64,000 bases of DNA from Hymenobacter gummosus (GCF_003970915.1 NZ_RXOF01000002.1:1-64000), one strand, 5' to 3'; counted from the stretch's first letter, positions 35,069 to 44,600 are shown. Notes: generated from the sequence alone by a model not told the origin. Translations and numbers: made by a program.

Positions 35069-36156
35069 AGCTCGCCCAGGGCCGAAATCTGGTGAAATTC
35101 GTGGTTGTCGGTTATCAAATCCCAGGCGTAGCGGATAAACATGCGGCCCACGGCGTACGTCGTCCAGGGCTCCACCGGCAGGCCCAGGGCCAGGCGCAGC
35201 AGGGCGGCGGGCTGGTTCTGGCCGGCGGCGGCCGTCAGGTATATCCAGGCCGGAAAGCGCGGGTTGATTTCCAGCACGTACAGCCGGCCATCGGCGGCGC
35301 GCATCAGCTCCAGCTCGCAGCCGCCGCGCCAGCGGGTGCCCTGCACGAAGCGGCGCGCCAGCTGCAGCAGCGTCTCGTCTTCCAGCGTGATGCCAGCCCA
35401 GGCCTTGCCCTTGTCGGTGATGTAGAGCTTGCGCATGGGCACCGCGCTTAGCGTGCCGCCCTGCCCGTCGCCCAGCGCCGCCACGTTGATTTCGTGGCCC
35501 GGCACGAATTCCTGGGCAATAACCGGCAGCCCCCACTTGGCGCTGAGCTGGTGAAAGGCCTGGCGGGCCTGCTCCAGCGTGTGCGCCACCGTGGCGTCGT
35601 AGAATTTGCCCTTCACCACCAGCGGGTAGCCCAGCTGCTCGGCCGCCGCGGCCAGCTCGTCGGCGCGGTGCAGGGGGCGCTGCCGGGGCACCAGCAGCCC
35701 GTGCTCCTCCCCGAACGCGCGCAGGTTCAGCTTGTCGCGGGCTTCGAGCTGACCGAGCGTGGGCAGAAAGGTGCGGATGCCCAGGGCTTCCAGCCGGGGC
35801 ACCAGCCGGGCGAAGTTGGGCAGCTCCGCGTCGAAGTTGGGGATGATAACGTCCAGCCCTTCCCGCTCGTGAATCTCGCGCAGGCGCTCCAGCAGCACCT
35901 GCGTCCCGGCCGAAGGGTAGGGCAGCTGGTAGGTTTTATCCACCAAATCGTGCAAGTAAATGCCCGGCTCCAGCGCCTCGTAGCTCAGGCCAATGACGCG
36001 CAACTCGAACTCCGCCGCCTCGCGCAGGGCGCGGATGACGGCCACGCCCGGCCCGGGGCTGTCGATGGCGTTCAGCCCCGTCACGGCCACGGTGCAGCGC
36101 CGTTTGGGGTGGTCGGTAGTCGGTAGGTGGGAGTCAGACACGGGAGAAGGCAGCAT
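35065..36156 (-). CDS. ATP-grasp ligase (CarB-like)
   Basis: 363 residues with a Rossmann-like N-terminal domain (~20-135) and an ATP-grasp fold (~140-335). ATP-contacting residues: 'RDKLNLRAF' (140-148), 'PLVVKGKFYDA' (178-188), 'QEFVPGHEINV' (215-225), metal/catalytic 'LEINPRFPAW' (295-304). Such enzymes join a carboxylate to an amine or thiol; the carboxylate and nucleophile cannot be read from sequence. It lies 60 bases after a PqqD-like gene (start at 36156), and upstream of a PLP decarboxylase-fold enzyme, suggesting an amino-acid-derived or peptide-like product. The stop is formed by repeat J. Confidence 0.88.
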   Translation of the reverse strand: MLPSPVSDSHLPTTDHPKRRCTVAVTGLNAIDSPGPGVAVIRALREAAEFELRVIGLSYEALEPGIYLHDLVDKTYQLPYPSAGTQVLLERLREIHEREGLDVIIPNFDAELPNFARLVPRLEALGIRTFLPTLGQLEARDKLNLRAFGEEHGLLVPRQRPLHRADELAAAAEQLGYPLVVKGKFYDATVAHTLEQARQAFHQLSAKWGLPVIAQEFVPGHEINVAALGDGQGGTLSAVPMRKLYITDKGKAWAGITLEDETLLQLARRFVQGTRWRGGCELELMRAADGRLYVLEINPRFPAWIYLTAAAGQNQPAALLRLALGLPVEPWTTYAVGRMFIRYAWDLITDNHEFHQISALGEL

Positions 36157-36236
36157 GATCGGGGAATACGGGGCGTAAGCAGCGCAGCAGAGGACGAGCA
36201 GTGAAGTCCTGCTTGTGACTACTTAATACCAACTAC

Positions 36237-36476
36237 CTAATCCAGCAGCTGAAAGTCGCGCAGCTGGGCCACGAGGTCGTCCCAGTCCTTTTCCAGCTGG
36301 CGGGGCTCCACGTCGTAGCGGTTCAGCAGGTGAGTTTTGATGTCGGCCGGGCTACGGTCCTGCTTGAGCAGCTGCAGAATCTCAGTAGCCAGCCCGTTGG
36401 CCGCAAACGAGTCGCCGGTGGCGGGGTTGAAGATGAACCCGGTTTCGCTGGTGGCAATGTTCTTTCGGAGTTTCAT
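36237..36476 (-). CDS. PqqD-family peptide-binding protein
   Basis: 79 residues, full PqqD/RiPP-recognition-element fold: 'MKLRKNIATSETGFIFNP', 'GDSFAANGLATEILQLL', 'LLNRYDVEPRQLEKDWDDLV'. PqqD proteins bind the leader of ribosomally made peptides and present them to modifying enzymes. No PqqA-like peptide, radical SAM protein or PqqC/B lies in the window, so PQQ synthesis is not indicated; partnership with the adjacent ATP-grasp ligase is inferred. Start at 36476; likely first gene of the minus-strand unit. Confidence 0.85.
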   Translation of the reverse strand: MKLRKNIATSETGFIFNPATGDSFAANGLATEILQLLKQDRSPADIKTHLLNRYDVEPRQLEKDWDDLVAQLRDFQLLD

Positions 36477-36797
36477 AGCGGGCGGGCTGGTCAGGCGGTC
36501 TTGCAAAGGTGGCACGAGCCCGGCAAAAGGCCGGCGGCTCCTTTAAACATACGCCACCCCAGCCGCGCCGGCCGATTTCCAATCGACCAACCGCCCGCAA
36601 ACGCCGACGAGTCGGGCGCCGGGCATGCGGCCCGCGGGCGCGGGTGGGCGCCGTTGCTGCCCCAATGGCCGCGTCGTCCGGGCGTTAACCGCAAAACCAA
36701 GCAGCGTCACTCATTCACCACCACTCGTGCGGGGGGCGCAAACGCCGGACTTCGGCGGCCATTGGGAGGGGTAGAGCTGGGAGCGTAGGAGGCGGTT
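36477..36797. other. Gene-free gap upstream of PqqD
   Basis: No convincing reading frame or long dyad. CACCTTTG on the minus strand near 36507 is a degenerate -7 element about 30 bases before the PqqD start. A short peptide gene (possible leader-peptide substrate of PqqD) was looked for; none stands out. Confidence 0.45.
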
Positions 36798-37955
36798 TTA
36801 GGAGGCCAGATAGTGCAGAATGTCGGTGAGCAGCTGGCCTTCCTGGGCGGCCGAGAAGTAGGTGACCAGCTGCGGACTGGGCGCGGCCCGGCGGGCGGTT
36901 TGCAGCACTGTGCGCGTCTGCAGAGCGCAGAAAGTCACGTCGCCGGCGGGGTACAGGTGCTGCAGGCCCGGGAAGTCGGCGGCGGCGGCGCCCTCGGCCG
37001 CTACCACGGGGCAGCCGGCTGCCAGCGCCGCCAGCAGCAGCGAATCGTAGTCGTCGAGGGCCGCGGGGGCCAGCAGGGCGTCGAGGGCGGGGAAGAGCAG
37101 GCCGCCGGGCTCGGGCAGGTGAAAGGGCCGCAGGTATACGCAGTGGTGCAGCTGCAGGGCGTAGGCGTGCTGGCGCAGCTGCTGCCAGCGGGCCGCGTGG
37201 GGCGGTGTTTGGGGGTGGCCTACTATTACCAGGCCGGCTTCCAGGCCCAGCTCGGTACGCAGGCGGTGCAGCACTTCCAGGGCAAAGAAGCCGCTCAGGC
37301 CGTCGTCGGCCACGCCCAGTAGGGGCGGCTGCGCGGGCAAATCGAGCAAGCGGCGGGCTTCGGCGGGCGCGGCGGCTCCTACGCGCCGGGCCGCCGCCGG
37401 CAGTCCGGGCGGCACCACCCACAGGCGGCGGGCTTCCAGGCCGGTGCGGGCTTCCACGGCGCGGGCCGTGCCGGGCAGCGGGGCCAGCCAGGCATCGAGC
37501 GGGCGGCGCCACTGCCGGGCCCACCAGCCCGCCGGGGCGGCCGTGCGCAGCGGCTCGTGCTGGCGGAACAGCAGGCGCAGGCGGCCACCGAGCAGCAGCT
37601 TGGCGGCGCCGGCCACCGGCAAATCGGCGGCGCGGGCCACCAGCAGCGCCCCGATGCGCTGCCGGTGCAGCCAGCGGGCCAGCAGCCAGGCCGCTCGCGG
37701 TACGCGACCCGGGCCCCGGTCCGGCAGGGGCTGCACCGGCAGCAGGCCGGCGGCGTGGTGGGCCAGGGAGGAGGAGGCCGCCGCCACCAGCTGCACCGGC
37801 TGCGCGGCGCGGTGCAGGGTGGCGCACAGCCGCAGCAGGTGCTCTTCGGCCGGACCCAGGTCGGGACTCAGGTTCAGCACGGCCAGCGGTTCGGCCGGGG
37901 CCACGGCGGCACCGGGGTGGGCGGGGGCGGGCGGCGGGGTGAACAAGGCAGGCAT
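36798..37955 (-). CDS. Glycosyltransferase, GT-B fold (GT4-like)
   Basis: 385 residues, two Rossmann halves. The C-terminal half has the acceptor/donor features of GT4-type enzymes: 'VIVGHPQTPPHAARWQQL', 'VYLRPFHLPEP', 'ALLAPAALDDYDSLLLAALA', 'GCPVVAAEG' (the usual E-x7-E segment is degenerate: D/Y replaces the first Glu). N-terminus is alanine/proline-rich and poorly conserved. It is cytoplasmic with no membrane segment. Same strand as PqqD, 321 bases upstream; whether it belongs to that cluster is uncertain. Confidence 0.75.
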   Translation of the reverse strand: MPALFTPPPAPAHPGAAVAPAEPLAVLNLSPDLGPAEEHLLRLCATLHRAAQPVQLVAAASSSLAHHAAGLLPVQPLPDRGPGRVPRAAWLLARWLHRQRIGALLVARAADLPVAGAAKLLLGGRLRLLFRQHEPLRTAAPAGWWARQWRRPLDAWLAPLPGTARAVEARTGLEARRLWVVPPGLPAAARRVGAAAPAEARRLLDLPAQPPLLGVADDGLSGFFALEVLHRLRTELGLEAGLVIVGHPQTPPHAARWQQLRQHAYALQLHHCVYLRPFHLPEPGGLLFPALDALLAPAALDDYDSLLLAALAAGCPVVAAEGAAAADFPGLQHLYPAGDVTFCALQTRTVLQTARRAAPSPQLVTYFSAAQEGQLLTDILHYLAS

Positions 37956-37995
37956 ACACCGGAGGACTAACGGGGCGAAGGCGAAAGAGCTGGCT

Positions 37996-38003
37996 CAAAC
38001 CTA
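37996..38003 (-). promoter_or_regulatory. -7 element TAGGTTTG for the glycosyltransferase
   Basis: TAnnTTTG match on the minus strand, 40 bases upstream of the ATG at 37955. Confidence 0.45.
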
Positions 38004-38196
38004 GCGCCCCGCCCGCCGCCCTGCCCGGGCATCAGACCAGCCGGCCGTTTGTCTCGACCAACGGCCGGTTTTGCGGGCCCGCTGCCGCTCGCACCGGCGG
38101 CCCGGGCGGCAGGTACGCCCAGATAGAAAAACCAGCTATTCGGCGACACATCCGGGCCCGTCGCAGAGTGGCGGCTGCAGACGCGCCGGCGGCTTG

Positions 38197-38204
38197 CTAG
38201 GTTT
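38197..38204 (+). promoter_or_regulatory. -7 element TAGGTTTG for the sorting-domain protein
   Basis: Same octamer on the plus strand, 67 bases upstream of the ATG at 38272. Together with 37996-38003 it makes this gap a divergent promoter region. Confidence 0.45.
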
Positions 38205-38271
38205 GAACCACGTTCTGCCGCTCACTACGCTTCATCCTCTGACAACAACCTTACCCACGACGCCGAGCTCT

Positions 38272-38640
38272 ATGGCCTGTCTGCTTTCCAGCATCCCCGG
38301 TTCTGTGCCGGCCGCCCCCTCACCGGAGCTGCTGACCGTTCAGCCCGAACCCGGCACCCAGTTTCGCCTGGGGCAGAATTACCCGAACCCTTTCTACGCC
38401 GAAACGACCATTTTCTTTTCCCTCGCCGCGCCTTCCGATGTGCTCCTGGCCCTGTACGATTTGCGCGGCCACATGGTGAAAGAGCTCAGCCAGACGGGCT
38501 TGGGCGCCGGCCCGCAGGAGTTTATTCTGAACCTGCCGGCCCTGGGCCTGCCCCGCGCCAGCTACGTGTACCAGCTGCACGTGCACAACGCCGCCGGGCA
38601 CTTCACCGATTACCGACTGATGACGGCCGCCGCGCCGTAA
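38272..38640 (+). CDS. Short protein consisting of a T9SS type A-like sorting domain
   Basis: 122 residues. Nearly the whole protein is a FlgD/T9SS type A-like C-terminal domain: 'FRLGQNYPNPFYAETTIFFS', 'LALYDLRGHMVKELS', 'ASYVYQLHVHN'. There is no clear signal peptide at the chosen start, and no cargo domain, so it is either a remnant, a small adaptor, or a protein whose true start differs. A strong terminator follows. Confidence 0.7.
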   Translation: MACLLSSIPGSVPAAPSPELLTVQPEPGTQFRLGQNYPNPFYAETTIFFSLAAPSDVLLALYDLRGHMVKELSQTGLGAGPQEFILNLPALGLPRASYVYQLHVHNAAGHFTDYRLMTAAAP

Positions 38641-38669
38641 CGACGATATTTTTTTGTGTTGGGGGAAAG

Positions 38670-38696
38670 GCCGTTCTGTTTCAGAACGGCTTTTTT
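38670..38696 (+). terminator. Intrinsic terminator
   Basis: 9-bp stem GCCGTTCTG / CAGAACGGC, TTT loop and a six-T run, 30 bases after the stop of the sorting-domain gene. Textbook form. Confidence 0.9.
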
Positions 38697-39043
38697 ATTT
38701 GCAAGTGCCTGCCAGAATGATAGTTGAGTTTTGCCTGTGGTCTGTGGTAACCAATCTTCACGGCGGAGCAGGAAGGCGGCAGGATGAGCGGAAAAAACCG
38801 GGCAGCCGGCCCGACGGCAGCACGGCGGCGCCTTGCGGCAGCGCAGGTGCTCGGTCCTGAGCCCGCCGCCAAGCCCGTTCGACCCGCCCCATCCGCCCGT
38901 CAATTAGCGCCCGAATGGGGCCGGTAAGCGCCGCCGTCACCTGCAAACGCCCCGCGGGCTCCATCCGAACGGAATAAACCCGGCGCTGGTCGGTAAACTC
39001 CGGCCGTTGGTGGAGCCCGGTAGCCGGAATCTACCCGCGCGCG

Positions 39044-39051
39044 TAGCTTTG
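39044..39051 (+). promoter_or_regulatory. -7 element TAGCTTTG upstream of the LytS-type kinase
   Basis: Exact TAnnTTTG match. The following transcript would begin with repeat K, placing a large hairpin in the leader. Confidence 0.45.
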
Positions 39052-39055
39052 GCCG

Positions 39056-39166
39056 GGTGATTGGTAAACGGCTGAATGGCTACATGCTCAAATGGCTGAT
39101 GTTCGGGCACCCCACACGTTGTAACCGCTAACCATTCGACCATTCAGCCATTTAACAATTATCAGC
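39056..39166. repeat. Inverted repeat K (AATGGCTGAATGG type), diverged
   Basis: Left arm around TTGGTAAACGGCTGAATGGC pairs imperfectly with the complement of CCATTCAGCCATTTAACAA near 39140-39160. The arm sequence is related to repeat R at 61012-61105 (ATGGCTGAATGG/CAGCCATT words). Confidence 0.65.
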
Positions 39167-39170
39167 CCCA

Positions 39171-40280
39171 ATGCCCCTGAATTCGTCGTTTCTGCGCCAT
39201 GCCTCCACCGTGCTGCTGCACGCCCTGATCTGGGGGCTGGTGGGCCTGCTGCTGGCTTCGCCGCCGCCCGGGCAGCCCAGCCCGCTACCCACGGCTTTTT
39301 GGCTGAAGCAGGCCGCCGTGCTGGCTGCGCTGATGGTCTTGTTCTACGCCAATGCGCTCTGGGCCGTGCCGCGCCTGCTCTACCGCCGCCGCGTGTGGCT
39401 GTACCTGCCGCTGCTGCTGGCGGCCGTGGCGGGCGTGCTGCTGCTGCATCAGCGCCTTGAGGTAGCCCTGAACGTACCCGAGCTGCTGGCCCAGGCCCGT
39501 GAAAACGCCTTGAACGTGAGTGCCTGGTGCGGGCCGCGGCCCCACGTGCAGCTGGGCCCGCAGGACGCGCCCGAGGTGCTGAACCCCGCCATTCTGCTCA
39601 TCACCCTGCTCACGCTGGCCATCAGCACCGGCACCACGGTGGTGCAGCGCGCCCAGCGTGAGGCCCAGCTGCGGCGGGAGCTGGAGCAGGAAAAGCTGGC
39701 CACCGAGCTGTCCTTGCTCAAGGCCCAGATCAACCCGCACTTCTTCTTCAACACGCTCAACAACATCTACGCCCTCACGCTCATCGACGGGGAGCAGGCC
39801 CGCGCCGCCCTGCACCGCCTCTCCCGCATGATGCGCTACGTGCTCTACGAAACGCCCGCCGGCACCACCTTGCTGAGCCACGAGCTGACGTTTGCCCAGG
39901 ACTACATCGAGCTGATGCACCTGCGCCTGACCGACAAAGTGCAGGTGACGCTGGATGCCCCCGCGCAGGTGCAGGAAGTGCAGATTGCGCCCATGCTGCT
40001 GCTGCCCTTCGTCGAAAATGCCTTCAAGCACGGCGTCAGTGCCACCGCGCCCAGCCGCATCTACGTGGGGGTGCGCCAGCCCGAGCCGCACGTGCTGGAA
40101 ATGGAAGTGCGCAACACCCTGTTTCCGCCGCGGCCCGGTAGCCTGGAAGAGCCCGGCGGCATTGGCCTCGTCAATACCCGCCGCCGCCTGGAGCTGCTCT
40201 ACCCCGGCCGTTACACCCTCACCGTCAACCCCCGCACCGACCAGAACGAGTACCAGGTGCTCCTTACTTTAGCCGTATGA
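39171..40280 (+). CDS. LytS-type sensor histidine kinase
   Basis: 369 residues: four predicted membrane segments (~10-35, 45-65, 75-95, 135-155), then a His_kinase domain with the phospho-acceptor in 'KAQINPHFFFNTLNNIYALT' and a HATPase domain ('LLPFVENAFKHGV', 'GGIGLVNTRRRLELLY'). This is the YehU/LytS form usual in Bacteroidota. Its stop codon overlaps the start of the LytTR regulator by 4 bases, a co-translated pair. Confidence 0.93.
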   Translation: MPLNSSFLRHASTVLLHALIWGLVGLLLASPPPGQPSPLPTAFWLKQAAVLAALMVLFYANALWAVPRLLYRRRVWLYLPLLLAAVAGVLLLHQRLEVALNVPELLAQARENALNVSAWCGPRPHVQLGPQDAPEVLNPAILLITLLTLAISTGTTVVQRAQREAQLRRELEQEKLATELSLLKAQINPHFFFNTLNNIYALTLIDGEQARAALHRLSRMMRYVLYETPAGTTLLSHELTFAQDYIELMHLRLTDKVQVTLDAPAQVQEVQIAPMLLLPFVENAFKHGVSATAPSRIYVGVRQPEPHVLEMEVRNTLFPPRPGSLEEPGGIGLVNTRRRLELLYPGRYTLTVNPRTDQNEYQVLLTLAV

Positions 40281-41050
40281 TCCTGAACTGCATTGCCGTC
40301 GACGACGAGCCCCTGGCCCTGGGCATGGTTTGCGCCTTTATCGAGCAGACGCCGTTTCTGAAGCTGGTGGGCCGCTACGGCAGCGCCGTGGAAGCCTTGC
40401 GCGGCCTGCACCAGCCCGATATGCAGGTGGACCTCATCTTCCTCGACATCCAGATGCCCGACCTCAACGGCCTGGAGCTGGCCCGGGTGCTGGGCCGGGG
40501 CGAGGACAAGGCCCGCATCGTCTTCACCACCGCCTTCAACCAGTACGCCCTCGAAGGCTACAAAGTCGACGCGCTGGACTACCTGGTGAAGCCCTTCAAC
40601 TACGACGAATTTCTGCGCGCCGCCCTCAAAGCCAAGGGCTACTTCGAGCTGATTCGCCGCCCGGCCCCCGCGGCCCCGGCTCCCGCAGCCGCTCCGCCCG
40701 CCGAACCCGCGCCCGTCCCGGCCCCCGAAGACCAATACCTCTACCTGAAAGTGGAGTACCAGCTCGTGCGCGTGGCCCTGAGCGACATTCTTTACATCGA
40801 GGGCCTGAAGGACTACATCAAAGTCTACCGCCGCAGCGAAACCAAGCCGCTGCTGTCCCTTTCCAGCCTCAAAGCCGTGGAGGACAAGTTGCCGGCGCGC
40901 CGCTTCATGCGCATTCACCGCTCCTACATCGTCGCCCTCGACCACATTGCCAGCGTCACCCGCGGCACCGTGCAGATTGGCGGCGAAACCATTCCCGTCA
41001 GCGACAGTTACCGCGAGGCGTTTGATAAGTACCTGAGCCGCTGGAAGTAG
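40277..41050 (+). CDS. LytTR-family response regulator
   Basis: 257 residues: receiver domain with acidic pocket 'AVDDEPLAL', phospho-acceptor in 'LIFLDIQMPDLNGLELA' and K in 'DYLVKPFNYDEF'; an Ala/Pro linker (~130-155); then a LytTR DNA-binding domain ('YLKVEYQLVRVALSDILYIE', 'FMRIHRSYIVALDHI'). Binds direct-repeat promoters as a dimer in the family. Partner of the preceding kinase. Confidence 0.94.
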   Translation: MILNCIAVDDEPLALGMVCAFIEQTPFLKLVGRYGSAVEALRGLHQPDMQVDLIFLDIQMPDLNGLELARVLGRGEDKARIVFTTAFNQYALEGYKVDALDYLVKPFNYDEFLRAALKAKGYFELIRRPAPAAPAPAAAPPAEPAPVPAPEDQYLYLKVEYQLVRVALSDILYIEGLKDYIKVYRRSETKPLLSLSSLKAVEDKLPARRFMRIHRSYIVALDHIASVTRGTVQIGGETIPVSDSYREAFDKYLSRWK

Positions 41051-41089
41051 GCGAGGCATTTGCGCTAACGGTTGCTGGTAGCCAGAGCG

Positions 41090-41299
41090 CGCAGTCCTGC
41101 AGCCGCGTAGCGGCGCCACGTTGGTAGAGTCACCACGCGAAAAGAACCAACGAGCTGCAGCGCAGCGGCATGGCCCCGGTGCCACGTGAACGTCAACGCC
41201 CGTTCAACCTCAGCAAGGCCATGCCGCTGCGCTGCAGCTCGAAATGCTTTCATCCGCCAATTCCTACCAATATGGCGCCGCTCGGCGGCTGTAGGATGG
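41090..41299. repeat. Nested inverted repeat L
   Basis: Inner perfect 25-nt arms CGAGCTGCAGCGCAGCGGCA... (41151-41175 / 41217-41241). An outer imperfect pair (41090-41123 with 41266-41299) carries GCAGCCGCGTAGCGGCGCC on the left, the same words as the outer arm of repeat O (52857-52880). Two elements appear nested one inside the other. Confidence 0.85.
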
Positions 41300-41337
41300 C
41301 GCCTGGCGCCAAGTCGAATCGGGGATAGGTCCTTTTA

Positions 41338-41381
41338 GAACAGACAACGGCCACCCGAATCCGGGTGGCCGTTGTCTGTTC
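41338..41381. terminator. Perfect 20-bp hairpin between convergent genes
   Basis: GAACAGACAACGGCCACCCG (41338-41357), AATC loop, exact complement 41362-41381. It sits between the LytTR gene (plus) and the PID-CTERM gene (minus), so probably a bidirectional terminator; the T-run is weak (TTCTAAAAGG on the minus side). Confidence 0.75.
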
Positions 41382-41394
41382 GGTGGAGCTTGGG

Positions 41395-41601
41395 TTACTT
41401 CCGGCGCTGGCGCAGGCGGCGCAGGGCGTAGGCCGCCCCGCCGGCCAGCAGCAGGGAGGCTCCGCCGTCGATGGGCACGGCGGTGGGGTCGGGGGGCTGG
41501 TTGCCGGGCACGGGGCCGCCCGAGCCGGGGTCGGTTTGGGCCAGGGCGGGGGCGGCGGCCAGGGCCAGCAGCGGGAGCAGAAGCAGCAGGGGGCGTTTCA
41601 T
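41395..41601 (-). CDS. PID-CTERM sorting-domain protein
   Basis: 68 residues: signal peptide 'LLLLPLLALAAAPALAQ', a Gly/Pro-rich linker, and a C-terminal sorting signal 'PIDGGASLLLAGGAAYAL' followed by a basic tail 'RRLRQRRK'. This is the PID-CTERM tripartite signal thought to be processed by an exosortase-like enzyme; none is in the window. Immediately downstream (13 bases) of a large T9SS protein, probably the same transcript. Confidence 0.85.
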   Translation of the reverse strand: MKRPLLLLLPLLALAAAPALAQTDPGSGGPVPGNQPPDPTAVPIDGGASLLLAGGAAYALRRLRQRRK

Positions 41602-41614
41602 CGGTGGAGGAAGC

Positions 41615-44600
41615 TTAGTTCAAGACGAGTTTGCGGGTGAGCGTACCGGCGGCCGTGCGCAGCTGCATGGTGTACACCCCGGCCGGCAGCCCGGCTACCG
41701 ACAGCGGCTGCTCCAGCAGGCGGCCGTTCAGGCTCAGGGCCTCGCGGCGCACCAGCTGCCCCAGGTTGTTGAGCAGGTGCAGCTCGGCCTGGCCGGCCGT
41801 CAGGCCCGCGGCGGCCACCGTCACCGTGCGGCCCTGGGCCGGGTTCGGGTACACCGTCAGCTCGGTCCCGGTCAGGCGCGCCGACTGAGCGGCCGTCACG
41901 CGGGCGGCGTTCAGGTGCAGCACGAAGCGGGCGGCGGTGCTGCCCTGGCTGAGCTGGGCGGTGTAGCTGCCCAGCCGCAGGTCGTGCCAGGTGCCGGTGA
42001 GGCGGTCTTCCAGGTACAGGCCAGCAGTGGCGGCGAAATTCACCAGCTGCTGGGGCTCAAAGGTGAAGCTGCCGGCTTGCGGGGCGTGCACCGTCAGCGG
42101 CAGGGCCACGGGCTGGGGGCCGGTGGGCAGGCCCTGGATGCTCAGCGCGTCGGGGCCGGCCTGCTGGTAGAGGCTGGGCTGCAGCCCGCCGTTGAGCTGC
42201 ACTTTCAGCGCGTCGAACTGCCCATCGAAGCCCGCGGTGGCGCCGGCCTGCTGGTACACGTAGAGCACGTCTTCAGTGACCGAGCCGGCGGCGCGCAGGC
42301 TCAGGGCCAGCAGCGGGCGGGTTTCCTGGGTGCGGTTCAGGGCCGGGTTTTCCAGCGTCGTTACGCGGTGCGTGTTGTTCAGCGCCAGGGTGGGCGTGCC
42401 CGAGGCGGCCCGCACGAAGAAGGCCTGGCCCATCGGAATCAGGTGGGAGCCGCCCACGCCGTTGACGTAGCTCACGTAGCCGCCGGCGTAGGGGCCGGTG
42501 CTGCGGTACACGTAGGCCGCCCCGTTCATGCCGCTCGGGATGCTCACCAGGTCCCAGTCGAGTGGGGAGGGGAAGGGGTTGCCGATGAGGTTCCAGCCCG
42601 GCGCTGCGGCCCCGCGGCTCAGCGCAATATTCACCGCGCCGTTGGTGAGCGTGCCCACGAAGTCCACCGTTTGCGGCGTCAGGTTCACGGTGTAGCCGCG
42701 GCCGGGCGTCAGCGCGTCGGTCAGCGCCGCCGGCGACTCCCAGCCGGTGTCGAAGGTATTGGAGAGGCCGGGCTGCAGGCGCAGCTCGTTGTAGGCGAAT
42801 ACCGTCGGGAAGGGCACCACCGAGCCGGGGTTGGCAGTGGCGTTGTAAGCGGGGTTGACCACCGGGGTGAAGTTGCTGGCGGCCAGGTCGGCCACCGTCG
42901 AGCCGCTGACCGGGGCGGTGAGGTGGCGGTAGCCGGTGCCGGGGTTCAGGGCCGGGCTAATCCAGCGCTGCACCGTGACGGGGCCCTGCACCACGCCGGG
43001 GTTGTTGTACACCGAGGCTGTGCCCGAGCTGTTGGATACCAGCGTGAGCATCTGGTTGTTGGTGTTCAGGTTGCCGGCCAGCGTGAGCAGCCCGCGCACC
43101 TGCACCGGGGCCAGCAGCCGCGCCCCGCTGGTGCCGATGGTGAGGTTGCCAAACTCGGTGTTGGCGTTGCCGCCGATGTCGTCGAGGGTGGCGCCCAGCA
43201 TGGCAATGGTGCCGCCGGTCTGGTTGAACGAGCCGCTGTTCAGAAACTGCCCGTGCACCGAGAACGTCCCGCCGCTCAGCGTGAGCTGCCCGCCGCTTTC
43301 GATGGTGATGTTGCGCACCGCCGCCGGGGCGCTGATGACGGGGTAGCGCGGCATGCCGGCCGGAATGGTGATGTTGTCGCCGAAAGTGGGCACCACGCCG
43401 CAGGCCCAGTTGGCCGTATTGTTCCAGTCGTTGCTGACCGAGCCGCTCCAGCTGAATTGCCCGCCCACGTTCACCGTCACCACGGCCTCGTCGTAGCAGC
43501 CGCTGTTCACGTTGGTGGCCCGCACGCGGTACTGCTGGGTGCTGGGCGGGTTTACCAGGATGGAGTTGTCGGTGCTGCTGATGATGTTGGTGGTCGGCGT
43601 CCAGGTGTAGGCAATGCCCTGGCGGATGCTGGCCGGGTTGTTGATCCACGCCGGGGTGGCGCTGGCCGCGGCCAGGGTGCCGTTGTTGCCATTGGCCGTC
43701 TGGTCGACGAAGGCCGTGCCCGAGCCCTCGTCGAGGCGGTAGTAGGCCACCAAGCCGGGCTGGGTGCCGAGCACGGTTTTGTTGTAGTCGGCCTGAATCT
43801 GGGCTTCGGTGCGGGCCACGTTCCAGAGGCGGATTTCGTCGGCCTGCCCGTTGTAGTACTCCGTAAAGCCCGGCTGCTGGCCCAGGGTCAGCGGGTTGGT
43901 GTTGATGGTGACGGTGCCGGTCTGCGGCTCGTCGAGCACCTTGGCCCCGTCGATGAAAATCTTCACCCGGCTGCCGTCGTAGGTGGCGGCGGTGTGGTGC
44001 CAGGCGTTGCGCAGGCCGGCGTAGGGCACCGTAAAGGTGCGCCAGCTGCCGCTGATGTGCAGGTAGAGCACCAGGGTGTTGAAGTTGTCGTTGGAGCGCG
44101 GGAAGATGTAGCCCGTGTTCTGCGTGTTCGAGGATTTGCTCACCACGTTTTGCACCGAGTTGCCGGTACCCACGGGGTTGATCCAGGCCTCCACCGTCAG
44201 GGCCGAGGTCAGGTTCAGCGAGCTGCTGGCCGGTATGGTAGCCATGTCGTCGGCGCCATCGAAGCGCAGGCCGCGGCCGGCCACGGAGGCGGTGCTGTTC
44301 GTGCCGGTGGCGGTGAGCGTGACGGAGCCGCCCTGGCAGATGGTGGTGCTGCCGGCGGGCGAAATCGTCACCGACGGCGCCGTGTCGGCCATCACGTTGA
44401 AGGGCGCCGAGGTGGCCGTGCAGCTGGCGTTGTCGGTCAGGCGCACCGAGTAGGCCCCGGTGGTCGTGATGTTCGACAGGCCCGGGCCGTTGGCCCCGGT
44501 GGTGCTGGCGGGCAGGTCCACGCCGTTGCGGGCCCATTGGTAGCTGGCCGATTCGTCGGACAAAGCCACCGCGTCGATTTCATTCCAGCCCGGCACGGCC

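Larger units (their letters stand above)
38704..39170. other. Gene-free gap with promoter and repeat K
   Basis: Nothing coding is supportable. TAGCTTTG at 39044-39051 is a -7 element on the plus strand that could drive the LytS-type kinase with a ~115-base leader containing repeat K. Confidence 0.5.
41051..41394. other. Gene-free gap with nested repeat L and a hairpin
   Basis: Contains repeat L and the 20-bp hairpin at 41338-41381; no reading frame supportable. Confidence 0.6.

Noticed and set aside
36237-36476. PqqD taken as evidence for PQQ biosynthesis
   Set aside because: No PqqA, PqqB, PqqC or PqqE-like gene is present in the window.
36715-37998. A 427-codon minus-strand frame overlapping the glycosyltransferase
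   Set aside because: Proline/arginine/alanine-rich; the 36798-37955 frame has GT-B features and the better start.
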